From positions 1-43,997 of the forward strand of contig JAFWQT010000045.1 in assembly GCA_017508965.1 (NCBI GenBank): a stretch of DNA of 43,997 nt. Reading direction: 5' to 3'. Under the pieces are notes generated by a model, which saw nothing but the letters and a program-made list of their open reading frames with translations, made no database searches and had not been told where the DNA came from. This DNA is from Prevotella sp. (GTDB taxonomy: Bacteria; Bacteroidota; Bacteroidia; Bacteroidales; Bacteroidaceae). A program made the translations under genes and the position numbers. Within the stretch, counting starts at the first letter, position 1. Each line of letters starts with the position of its first letter. Below, in pieces: positions 26,963 to 34,286 of the stretch.

Positions 26963-28174
26963 TTATTTGATATCTTTCAGGAACAATGTAGTGGGCGAGT
27001 TGTAGAAGTCGCGGAAATAGGATGCGTCGGGCTTCTCGGGCGACGGTCCGAACCACTCGTTCTTAAAGTTTCGCCAGGTGAGCATATAGCTGATGGGGAA
27101 TCCCTTGACGGTGGGCAGCAGGGTGGATGTCCACCAAGTGGGTTCCGTCATGTTCTTCATTCCGCATTCGGTCAGCGCCGGAATCAGGTTATGCTCCTTG
27201 GCCACCTGACAAAGCACGGCCAGGTTCTGCTTTCCGCGCTCGATAAACTGGTTTTTCTCCTCGGGTGTCCATTGGTAGCCGTCGAGTCCGAGCATGTCAA
27301 CGCGGTCGTCGCCAGGATAGCGATCCATGAGGCGCTGGGCGGTCAGATTGTCCTGCATGCCGGGCGAATAAGACCACACGAGGTTGTCGAAACCCTCAGC
27401 CCGCAACTGGTCTTGCAACATGTTCCACAAGGCGCGGTACTCTTCAACAGAGCAGAGTTTCTCGCCCCACCAGAACCACGAGCCGCTGTTCTCATGCCAC
27501 GGACGGAAAAGAATGGGCACAGGCTCGCCTCCGGGCGTCTTCAGCGATGCCAGGAAGGTGGCCACGCGCTGCATCCAGATAACGAAACGGTCGTGCTTGG
27601 CGCCACCAGGCAGGATGCTCTTAACCACCTGGTCGCTCGTCACGTCCCAAGCCGTTCCCTCGGGGAACTTCTGACCGGCAGGGCCTCCGCCCATAATGGT
27701 GGTCAGAGGGTTGCGCGGATGCCACGAGATGGTGACGATACCGCCGCGCTGATGATGGGCAATGATTTCCTCGCGCATACGGGTGAAGGGCACGGAGTCA
27801 AGGTTCTTGGCGTCGCCCATCTCGATGCCGCCGAGCTCGAAGCCCATCACGGCAGGGAAGTCGCCACAGGTCTCCTTCACGTCGCAACGGCCGTCTTCCC
27901 ATTCCCACGTGAGTCCGTAGAAGGGAGCATCCTGATGGCCGTACATGATGCCCTTGGCCGACAAAGACTTGAGGCGCTCAATCAGTCGGGCGGCAGGCGT
28001 CTGCTTGCAGCAGCCCTGCATGTGCATTCCGCAGTTTCCCTCATGCATTCCGCAATCGTGCTTCTGCTCCATCTTGCTACACTTCTTGTCCATCTCACTC
28101 TTCTTTGCCTTTTTCTGAGCTGAAGCGCCGGCCGTGATGACCAGGGCTAAAGCGAAAATCAATATCTTCTTCAT
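26963..28174 (-). CDS. Exported GH26 beta-mannanase with Cys/Met/His-rich insert
   Basis: A protein of 403 residues. A signal peptide ([19 protein letters not shown]) is followed by an unusual segment at 28-56 holding five Cys, five Met and three His, with CGMH twice, and only then the GH26 barrel (about 60-403). GH26 marks are [19 protein letters not shown], the acid/base Glu in [14 protein letters not shown] (about 225) and the nucleophile Glu in ALTECGM (about 334). It should cut beta-1,4-mannan, probably releasing mannobiose in the periplasm or at the surface. There is no lipobox directly after the signal peptide. It is 62 bases after the esterase gene and 14 before GH130, so these are co-transcribed. 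Confidence 0.92.
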   Translation of the reverse strand: MKKILIFALALVITAGASAQKKAKKSEMDKKCSKMEQKHDCGMHEGNCGMHMQGCCKQTPAARLIERLKSLSAKGIMYGHQDAPFYGLTWEWEDGRCDVKETCGDFPAVMGFELGGIEMGDAKNLDSVPFTRMREEIIAHHQRGGIVTISWHPRNPLTTIMGGGPAGQKFPEGTAWDVTSDQVVKSILPGGAKHDRFVIWMQRVATFLASLKTPGGEPVPILFRPWHENSGSWFWWGEKLCSVEEYRALWNMLQDQLRAEGFDNLVWSYSPGMQDNLTAQRLMDRYPGDDRVDMLGLDGYQWTPEEKNQFIERGKQNLAVLCQVAKEHNLIPALTECGMKNMTEPTWWTSTLLPTVKGFPISYMLTWRNFKNEWFGPSPEKPDASYFRDFYNSPTTLFLKDIK

Positions 28175-28236
28175 ATATAAAATAGTATTATTCCTTTTGT
28201 TGTTCTTTGCTTTTCTTGCACTCTATGGCCAAGCCA

Positions 28237-29550
28237 TCAGAACTTGACGCCCATCTGGCGGCATATCCAGGCGTTCCATTCGTCCCATTGCTCCTGATAC
28301 CAGAAATGGGCCGTCTGCTGGTAGGGATGAACCTCTTTGGGAGCCGTTACCGAATTGTAGGTGGCAAAGGCCGTGGTGGGCGGCACCACATCGTCGTTGT
28401 AGCCGAACGAGAACCAGCCGGGACACGTGATGCGACGGGCAAAGTTCACGCCGTCGTAGTAGCGCGAAGCCTCAATCTCGCGGGCGTGTTCCTTTTTATA
28501 ATTGTCATCGCGGGCCTTAGCCTTGTCGTAGTCGTAGAAATAGTGGGGCCATCCGCAGGCCTTGCCCTCCAGGGCAGCCGTATAGTCGCACATAGCGGCA
28601 TGCACGGCTCCGTAGCACGACACGCGCTTATCAAGTGCGGCGGTGGCCAGCGAGAGGAATCCGCCCTGCGACGAACCGGTCACGCAGAGGTTCTTGCCGT
28701 CCCATTGGTCGAGCTGTGCAATATAGTCGACGGCACGCACGCACCCAACCACCACACGACGGTAGTAGTTGCGCTCGCGGTTGCCCAGGTTGTTCTCCCA
28801 GTAACAGTTCAGGGCGCCGTTGAAGAGTTTGTCATAGTAGTCCTGAGTGAAGTTCACAGGGATGCCGTGGATACCGATTTCGAGCGTTATTATGCCCTTC
28901 TGGGCCATCCATTGGTCGCCGGGATAAGGTCGGATGCCGGCTCCCGGAACACGCAAAAGAGCGGGATATCGGCCGGGTTTTGCGGGAACCGAAAGTACTC
29001 CATAAGTTCTTGACCCCCAACGGATATTCTGAAAACTGACTAAGTAAACCTTCACCTGCTCCGTGCACTTCTCTGCCCACAGCTCGCAGGTGGGTTCCAA
29101 AGTTGTCTTACGGGCCTCGTTCAGGGTGTTCGTCCAGAACTCGTCGAAGTCCTTCGGATCAACCGTAGTGGGCTTCAATTCTTCCGCATTATAGCCGGCT
29201 GTGCACCAAGCCTGATAGTCGCGTCCGTCCACATGGGCGGTCACCTTCAGCCTGTAGAATCCGGGCTTCGTCATGCGCCCCTTCCACTTCATGGTTCCGT
29301 CTTTCAAGAGCACGTTCTGCTTCTTTACGTCGGGGTACATTTCGGGACCGGCCTCGTAGTCAACCTTCACGTTATCGATAAGCGTACCAGAACGCCTTAC
29401 GCTCACGTCAAAGCAACATTCCTCACCCACCCTGTAGTTCCAGTCCTTATGGTCGGGTGTGACGACAACGGTAACCGAATTTCCACGAATCTGGGCATTG
29501 GCGGCAGCCATCACCAGCAGATTAACCAACAATAATGCGATGCGTTTCAT
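28237..29550 (-). CDS. Exported acetyl esterase with CE7-like (AXE1) domain
   Basis: A protein of 437 residues with a signal peptide (MKRIALLLVNLLVMAAANA). Residues 22-125 form a beta-rich N-terminal module; the alpha/beta hydrolase domain follows. The catalytic serine is in GSSQGG (about 295), the Asp in GYNDDVVPP (about 390) and the His in QTAHFWYQE near the end. RWGSRTYG near the domain start and the RVPGAG segment match the acetyl xylan esterase/cephalosporin deacetylase group. In this locus it most likely strips acetyl groups from glucomannan or galactomannan so that GH26 and GH5 can act. It opens a new transcript with its own -7 element after a repeat-rich gap. Confidence 0.87.
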   Translation of the reverse strand: MKRIALLLVNLLVMAAANAQIRGNSVTVVVTPDHKDWNYRVGEECCFDVSVRRSGTLIDNVKVDYEAGPEMYPDVKKQNVLLKDGTMKWKGRMTKPGFYRLKVTAHVDGRDYQAWCTAGYNAEELKPTTVDPKDFDEFWTNTLNEARKTTLEPTCELWAEKCTEQVKVYLVSFQNIRWGSRTYGVLSVPAKPGRYPALLRVPGAGIRPYPGDQWMAQKGIITLEIGIHGIPVNFTQDYYDKLFNGALNCYWENNLGNRERNYYRRVVVGCVRAVDYIAQLDQWDGKNLCVTGSSQGGFLSLATAALDKRVSCYGAVHAAMCDYTAALEGKACGWPHYFYDYDKAKARDDNYKKEHAREIEASRYYDGVNFARRITCPGWFSFGYNDDVVPPTTAFATYNSVTAPKEVHPYQQTAHFWYQEQWDEWNAWICRQMGVKF

Positions 29551-29586
29551 TTAAGGATTAAAAAAGATTTGGTTTTTATTTGTTTG

Positions 29587-29594
29587 CAAAGATA
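29587..29594 (-). promoter_or_regulatory. -7 promoter element of the esterase-GH26-GH130-symporter unit
   Basis: The minus strand reads TATCTTTG, a full match to TAnnTTTG, 36 bases before the esterase start. No TTTG lies at the standard distance, which would suit an activator-dependent sugar operon. Confidence 0.6.
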
Positions 29595-29942
29595 CAAAAA
29601 AATCAAATACATCATTGATATTTTATTGCTATTCTTTTGCACTTTGAAAAATAGCACAGGTTAAAAAATGTAAAGTGCTCAAAAACGCGCATTTTATCAG
29701 CCATTTATCGCGAGCATAGCGCCTTTTGAGAGTAATAAGACAGCGAATCGGAAAAAAGTTGTTGAAATTTTGAAAGCCCTCTGGGTGGCCAAATAGAGGG
29801 AAAAGTATCGAAAACGAGGGTTTTGTGGTCGATTTTTGATGTCTTTTAGGGCCAATGTTTGAGGTATTAAACTCAGGGCCGGCAGTGCAACAAATCCGCA
29901 ACTTTCTGTATATCTGATTATTACAGGATATTTGGCAGCTTA
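29595..29942. other. Non-coding stretch upstream of the esterase gene
   Basis: I see no convincing gene here. A minus-strand frame of 90 codons (29629-29901) has no ribosome-binding context and no recognisable protein pattern. The region is AT-rich and could hold regulator sites for the mannan operon, but none can be named. Confidence 0.5.
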
Positions 29943-30106
29943 GCGTTTCAGCGTTTCAGCGTTTCAGTAGGATTTTGAAGGTATGCAATAGGTTTCATTT
30001 CAGCATATTATTATATATAACTTATTAATTATTAATTAGTTATAAGTATATAAGAGTGAAATGCATGTTTCAAATTTACCACTGAAACGCTGAAACGCTG
30101 AAACGC
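29943..30106. repeat. Long inverted repeat built from AGCGTTTC units
   Basis: The left arm has three tandem AGCGTTTC-type units (29943-29968) and the right arm the exact complement over 26 bp (30081-30106, GAAACGCT units). Between them lies a very AT-rich, itself partly palindromic centre around 30010-30055 (TATAACT and AGTTATA arms). With mismatches the symmetry extends through most of the interval. It resembles a dispersed element rather than a simple terminator. Confidence 0.8.
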
Positions 30107-30218
30107 CTGAACGCTTGAATCGTAAGCCCCCCTTTTCTTCTTCGAGGCTTTTGTACTCTCCGTACTTATTGGTAATTGTACTCCCCTCCACGATATGGGA
30201 TGGGAGTTCATTGGCCAT
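30036..30218 (-). pseudogene. Short open frame crossing the inverted repeat, possible gene remnant
   Basis: A frame of 60 codons begins MANELPSHIVEGSTITNKYGEYKSLEEE and then reads through the repeat units. The first 30 residues have a protein-like, charged composition, while the remainder is set by the repeat. It may be the remnant of the end of a lost mobile-element gene; I cannot name the family and it could be chance. Confidence 0.2.
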
Positions 30219-30354
30219 ACGTTTAAAGGATGGAAGCCGTACATCTAAAGGTTAATTGCAACTCATTTAAAGGCTGGAAGCATTCCTTCTAAAGGCTAAT
30301 TGCAACCCAAATAAAGCCTGATTGCAGGCCTTCTGATAGCTACTTGGCAGACAC
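30219..30354. repeat. 22-bp degenerate tandem repeat array (array B)
   Basis: The core TAAAGG or a close variant recurs at 30224, 30246, 30268, 30290, 30312 and 30334, exactly 22 bp apart. Units follow CTTCTAAAGGCTGGAAGCA with alternating GGAAGC and AATTGC endings. Aligned with array A at 18221-18385, the shared consensus is CCTTCYAAAG, four variable bases, GAAGCA. It lies directly downstream of the terminator of the 30417 gene. Confidence 0.85.
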
Positions 30355-30355
30355 G

Positions 30356-30385
30356 AAAAAAGGCGGAGCCACGCAAAGCCCCGCC
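30356..30385 (-). terminator. Intrinsic terminator of the kinase-GH5-glycan-protein unit
   Basis: On the minus strand GGCGGGGC and GCTCCGCC pair (one mismatch) across an 8-base loop, followed by six T residues. It lies 31 bases past the stop of the 30417 gene and divides the mannan locus into two transcripts. Confidence 0.85.
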
Positions 30386-30416
30386 AGTTACATTAGTATT
30401 TAGGTTAAGTCCTAGT

Positions 30417-31838
30417 TTATCTCGCGATGTATTTCTTTCCGTTTTGGATATAGATGCCCTTCTGAGCCTTGCTCACCTGCTGACCTGCGAGGTTGAAGAT
30501 AGCAGCGCCCTGAGCCTTCTCGGCCTGGATTTCGCTGATGCCTGTGGCGGGAACATAGCCCTCGCCAGAGAAACCTACCACCTCGTAGATAGTTACGCTG
30601 GTACGCGTTGAGGTGCATTTGTCGTCGAAGCCCCAGCAATTCCAGTTCAGACCAGAATCCGTGGGAACATTCTCGCCCGTAGCCTCGTCCTTGTAGAATC
30701 CGGGAGCATCTAGTGCCTCCTTGAGTTCCTTGAGCGTGAATACCACTTCGTTGGCACCTTCTCCGGTAACATTATAATTAGCAACAGGAACTGCTCCGCC
30801 GATACTTGTGATAGCGCCGTTACCCCAGCCAACATAGCCCTCAGCACCAGTAACAGTTGTGACAAACACCACCTTGGCGTCGTCGGAATAGCCTGCGAAC
30901 TCGGTTGAAAGGATATTACCATCAGCAGAGAATGTCAGCGCCTTACCCTCGGCCTCGTATTCCTTCGGGGTTTCATGGGCAATCAGTTCAACCTTGGTCA
31001 GCGTGAAGCCAACACCCTGAAGCGAGAAACCTGCCTTCTTAAGATTTGCAAGCGCTTCTTCGTCGGTAATCGTACCTTCGAAATAGGTAGCGGTAATCTT
31101 CTTTGAACCCAGCAGCTGTGGGAAGTCAGTCCAAGTACCGCCATATTTAAATACCGGGTTAGGACTAGAAGCGTCGGTGATATAGCAGCGGATGATATCG
31201 CCCACCTCGGCCACATCGAAATACTTGGCGTCGTAGTCGGTCTTAATGCCCCAACCATCGAAGACTGTTGTGCCTTCCCAGATGGTCAGCGCCTCACCTT
31301 CTGCCGGACGCATAGGAAGGTCGGCACCATCGGCCACATACTCGGCTTTTGTTCCGAAATAGATGCCTACTACGGTCACCTTGGCGTCGGCACTTGCGCT
31401 CTGCAACTGAATTTGCTGAACGTGCTTGGCATAGACATCGCCTACGCCCACTCCGCCTTCCTTGGCACTACCGTATTTCATCACGGTCTCTTTATCGAGC
31501 TTGATGCCCACCATACCGTCACCGTCGGGAATGGGAGTGAGGGTTGTCTGGAATTCCTCGCCCCAGCTCTGAGTGGACTTCCATTCGTTATACACTACAA
31601 CGAAATTGGGAGAGCCTGATGCGCCGGTATATTTAATCCATACATAGTCGTAGGCGGTCTTGTCGTCGTTATCGCCCAACACAGTACCAGCTCCTTTATA
31701 GCCGCCGGGAATGGTGTAGGTGGAACCTTCGAGAACGACATTGTTGCCCTCCCAAGGCGTGGGAAGGGCTACTTCCTCTTTTGCACTACTGCTCATCGCC
31801 ACAAAAGCGAGGGCCATCAAAGTAAAAATTTTCTTCAT
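30417..31838 (-). CDS. Multi-module exported protein, probable glycan binding, unknown family
   Basis: A protein of 473 residues with a signal peptide (MKKIFTLMALAFVAMSSSA). I do not recognise a catalytic family. The mature part looks like three beta-rich modules of about 130 residues: 20-165 starting around LPTPWEGNNVVLEG, 180-305 starting around LTIWEGTTVFDGWGI, and 310-435 starting around LTFSADGNILSTEF. The first two share a WEG-(T/N)xV(V/F) opening and a later segment ending in an 'ITVxGIYFG/ LTKVELIA' strand, as in carbohydrate-binding beta-sandwiches. The last 35 residues (NLAGQQVSKAQKGIYIQNGKK) match the C-terminal segment typical of exported Prevotella proteins. It is downstream of GH5 (69-base gap) and ends at a strong terminator. 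A surface mannan-binding role is inferred from context. Confidence 0.7.
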   Translation of the reverse strand: MKKIFTLMALAFVAMSSSAKEEVALPTPWEGNNVVLEGSTYTIPGGYKGAGTVLGDNDDKTAYDYVWIKYTGASGSPNFVVVYNEWKSTQSWGEEFQTTLTPIPDGDGMVGIKLDKETVMKYGSAKEGGVGVGDVYAKHVQQIQLQSASADAKVTVVGIYFGTKAEYVADGADLPMRPAEGEALTIWEGTTVFDGWGIKTDYDAKYFDVAEVGDIIRCYITDASSPNPVFKYGGTWTDFPQLLGSKKITATYFEGTITDEEALANLKKAGFSLQGVGFTLTKVELIAHETPKEYEAEGKALTFSADGNILSTEFAGYSDDAKVVFVTTVTGAEGYVGWGNGAITSIGGAVPVANYNVTGEGANEVVFTLKELKEALDAPGFYKDEATGENVPTDSGLNWNCWGFDDKCTSTRTSVTIYEVVGFSGEGYVPATGISEIQAEKAQGAAIFNLAGQQVSKAQKGIYIQNGKKYIAR

Positions 31839-31907
31839 ACGTAATTCATTTAGGTTTATAAATCAGTTAATGTAATAGTTATTTTCAGATTTGGCGGGGT
31901 TTTTAGG

Positions 31908-33215
31908 TTATTTCCCCGCACTCCCGATGCGCTCCACTTGCTCGCGGATGACCTGTATGGTGGTTGTGTCGGTTGAGAAGACGGAGTTCAGACCCTGTGC
32001 TTCCTGAGCGGGATCGCCCGTATAGGGGTCGCCCACCTGCCATTGCTGGTGAGTGGGATTGGCCTCGCCGCCCCATCCCCAGAAATTGCATCCGGCGAAG
32101 TTGCCGCCCGAAAGGGCGTTGTCGGCCACCAGTCCGAACACAAAGCGATAGTAGGCATCCCGTACGGTTGTGGTGCTCTCCTGCGAGAACGAGAATCCGT
32201 CGCGCGGGAATCCGAATTCCTCCATCACCACGGGCTTGCCCAGACGGCTGGCCAGTTGCAAGTGTTCATCGATGTATTGCTTGGTGTTGCGGCAGCTCTG
32301 CTCGAAGTCTTTGCGGAACGTGCGCTCGTGGGCCCATCCCCAGTTGTAGGGCCACAGGTGGATGTTCATGTAGTCGATATTCACGTCGGAGCAAATCTGC
32401 TCGTAGAGCGCCATATCGTTCTCGCATCCCCAGCTGCCCTCGGAACCGATGGAAATCAGGTGGTTCTTGTCGAGCGAGCGAATCAGCGCCGAAGCCTCTG
32501 CCAGCCATTTGGCGAAGGGCTGCTTGGCCTCCTGACTGAAGGCGCGCGGCTCGTTGCCAATCTGCCACGACATGATGGCGGGATCGTCGGTATATTTCAG
32601 TCCGGTGTAGCGGTTGGTGCGCGAAATGATATCCTTAACATACTGATAGAAAAGCTGATGCGCCTTCTCGCACGAGGCATACTTCGAGACAAAATTCATG
32701 AAGGCCGTATAGCCTGCCTCGTTCGGACGCGGCGCCTTTCCCTCGCCTGCATGCTCGAGATAGAACCCGTAGCCGCCGCTCCATTCCCACGAATTGTTCA
32801 GGTAGAGCACGGCCACCATCTGGCGCTTGCCCATCTCCATGAGCAGATAGTCGAGTCCTGCCAATATAGTATCGTTGTAAACGCCGGGAGCCTTCTGCAA
32901 CGTGGGCTCCACCTTGGTGGTGACTCCCTGCTCGCCATCGCTTCCCACCAGAATGCGGAGGTTGTCGATGCCCATCGCCTTCAGGTTATCGAGTTCGCGC
33001 AGCAGCCGCTGACGGTCGCCTCCCTGTCCCTCGCTTCCGAGGATGGCTCCGTACCAGAAGTTGGTGCCCACGTAATAGTAGGGCTTACCGGCACGCTCGA
33101 AATGGCCGCTCTTCATCTGAACGAAGGGCAATGGTTTCACCACCTTAGGCTTCTTGGCATTGGCCAGAATGCTAAGACTCACTACTGCTAAAATCAGAAT
33201 CACGATTCTCTTCAT
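31908..33215 (-). CDS. Exported GH5 mannanase/mannosidase (GH5_7-like)
   Basis: A protein of 435 residues with a signal peptide (MKRIVILILAVVSLSILANA). The barrel begins FVQMKSGHFERAGKPYYYVGTNFWYG, as in GH5_7 mannan-degrading enzymes. The acid/base Glu is in WQIGNEPRAF (about 218) and the nucleophile Glu in VVMEEFGFPRDG (about 331); the RILVGSDG and NIHLWPYNWGW segments hold conserved barrel residues. It should cut beta-1,4-mannan outside the cytoplasm and complement GH26. Endo- versus exo-action cannot be read from the sequence. It has a -7 element in front and is followed by the multi-module exported protein. Confidence 0.9.
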   Translation of the reverse strand: MKRIVILILAVVSLSILANAKKPKVVKPLPFVQMKSGHFERAGKPYYYVGTNFWYGAILGSEGQGGDRQRLLRELDNLKAMGIDNLRILVGSDGEQGVTTKVEPTLQKAPGVYNDTILAGLDYLLMEMGKRQMVAVLYLNNSWEWSGGYGFYLEHAGEGKAPRPNEAGYTAFMNFVSKYASCEKAHQLFYQYVKDIISRTNRYTGLKYTDDPAIMSWQIGNEPRAFSQEAKQPFAKWLAEASALIRSLDKNHLISIGSEGSWGCENDMALYEQICSDVNIDYMNIHLWPYNWGWAHERTFRKDFEQSCRNTKQYIDEHLQLASRLGKPVVMEEFGFPRDGFSFSQESTTTVRDAYYRFVFGLVADNALSGGNFAGCNFWGWGGEANPTHQQWQVGDPYTGDPAQEAQGLNSVFSTDTTTIQVIREQVERIGSAGK

Positions 33216-33249
33216 GGCTTTATTAATGAGTATAGAGCTATTTTGCGTG

Positions 33250-33257
33250 CAAAGTTA
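33250..33257 (-). promoter_or_regulatory. Putative -7 promoter element of the GH5 gene
   Basis: The minus strand reads TAACTTTG, matching TAnnTTTG, 35 bases before the GH5 start codon. The -33 position lacks TTTG. Confidence 0.5.
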
Positions 33258-33331
33258 AGCAAAACCAGCGAAATACACTAATACTTTCTTGCTCATAACC
33301 GATACTTTAGACCGAAGGTCGTTAAGTTCTG

Positions 33332-34177
33332 TTAAATATGATAGGAAAGCAAGCCTTCTGCGGGACTTTTCTCGATGGTTGAGATACGATATCCCAGGCT
33401 GTCGGCCACCTCCTTGAGTATGTCGCGATAATGGTAGGCTATGCTGCCAATAAAGCCCACAGGCTCTTCGGGGGCATTCTCGTAACGCGCCACGTTCTTC
33501 TGCAAGAATTCGCGGAAACAGCCGGCCACCATCTGCCTGAGCACTTCCGAATCGTCTGTCCATTGGTCGGATTTTGCCAATATTTCTGCCACATAAACGG
33601 AGCACGAGGCCAGGAAACGGTTGGCCAGCGGAGCACGATATACCTTATTAATTATTTCTGGATAACTGAGGCCCGTACGGCTGAGATAGTCATCGCGAAG
33701 CTTTTCCGAGAGGCGGCCCTTGAACAAGGCGTTCAGGAAAGATTTGCCGATGTGCGTGCCGCTGCCCTCGTCGCCCAGGATATAGCCGAGCGGCGGTGTG
33801 TTGTCGAGTATCTTCTCACCATCGAAGAGGCACGAATTGCTGCCCGTACCGAGGATGCATGCGATGCCCCGACGATGGCCGCACACAGCCCTTGCCGCTC
33901 CCAACAGGTCGCTCTCTACTGAAATGTCAGCATCGGGAAACAAGCGCCCTAACGCATTGACTACCTTCGTCTTAAAAGGGTCTATGCAACCTGCCCCGTA
34001 GAAATATATAGCATGCGGCGACCGCGGACAATCAAGCGCCGAAATCACGGCCACGACCTCGTCTTCACTCATGTGCACGGGATTGATGCCAGGCGTCTGA
34101 AGGCGCTCCACCTTTGAGGCGTCTTCGGCAAACAGCCAGTCGGTCTTCGTGCTTCCACTATCAGCAATCAGTATCAT
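33332..34177 (-). CDS. BadF/BcrA-type ATPase, probable N-acetylglucosamine or hexose kinase
   Basis: A cytosolic protein of 281 residues of the actin-like ATPase fold. It begins MILIADSGSTKTDWLF, the phosphate-1 motif of the BadF/BadG/BcrA family, with ACILGTGSNSCLFDG and LGDEGSGTHIGK as phosphate-2 and adenosine-region motifs. Members without the iron-sulfur activator features, as here, are usually sugar kinases of the N-acetylglucosamine kinase type. Since it lies upstream of mannan genes on the same strand, phosphorylation of a hexose released from the glycan is possible but not shown. The 116-base gap before GH5 has a separate -7 element, so it may be its own unit. Confidence 0.8.
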   Translation of the reverse strand: MILIADSGSTKTDWLFAEDASKVERLQTPGINPVHMSEDEVVAVISALDCPRSPHAIYFYGAGCIDPFKTKVVNALGRLFPDADISVESDLLGAARAVCGHRRGIACILGTGSNSCLFDGEKILDNTPPLGYILGDEGSGTHIGKSFLNALFKGRLSEKLRDDYLSRTGLSYPEIINKVYRAPLANRFLASCSVYVAEILAKSDQWTDDSEVLRQMVAGCFREFLQKNVARYENAPEEPVGFIGSIAYHYRDILKEVADSLGYRISTIEKSPAEGLLSYHI

Positions 34178-34236
34178 CTTCAGGAAAACGTGATTCAGGT
34201 TTTTAAAAAAGTATTACAATAATTATATTCTTTATG

Positions 34237-34268
34237 CTTGCAAAGTTAATTCAAAATGTGTACTTTTG
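34237..34268 (+). promoter_or_regulatory. Promoter of the mscS-kdsA-kdsD operon
   Basis: CTTG (34237-34240), a 20-bp spacer and TACTTTTG (34261-34268) fit the consensus with one change in the -33 box. The -7 element abuts the -33 box of the opposite promoter. Confidence 0.65.
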
Positions 34269-34272
34269 CAAA
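34241..34272 (-). promoter_or_regulatory. Promoter of the BadF-type kinase gene
   Basis: On the minus strand TTTG (34269-34272), a 20-bp spacer and TAACTTTG (34241-34248) match the consensus fully. It occupies the same DNA as the divergent promoter of the channel operon. Confidence 0.75.
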
Positions 34273-34286
34273 CAAAATCGAGAAAA

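Noticed and set aside
26949..27056. 36-codon N-terminal extension of the GH130 gene
   Set aside because: It would overlap the end of GH26 and adds residues that do not occur in the family; MTDFEKKV puts the catalytic Asp at position 131.
29629..29901. 90-codon minus-strand frame as a real small gene
   Set aside because: No ribosome-binding context, no pattern of a known family, and it lies in a promoter-proximal AT-rich gap.
32043..33191. 382-codon plus-strand frame opposite the GH5 gene
   Set aside because: Antisense shadow of a strongly supported glycoside hydrolase; no start context or recognisable domain.
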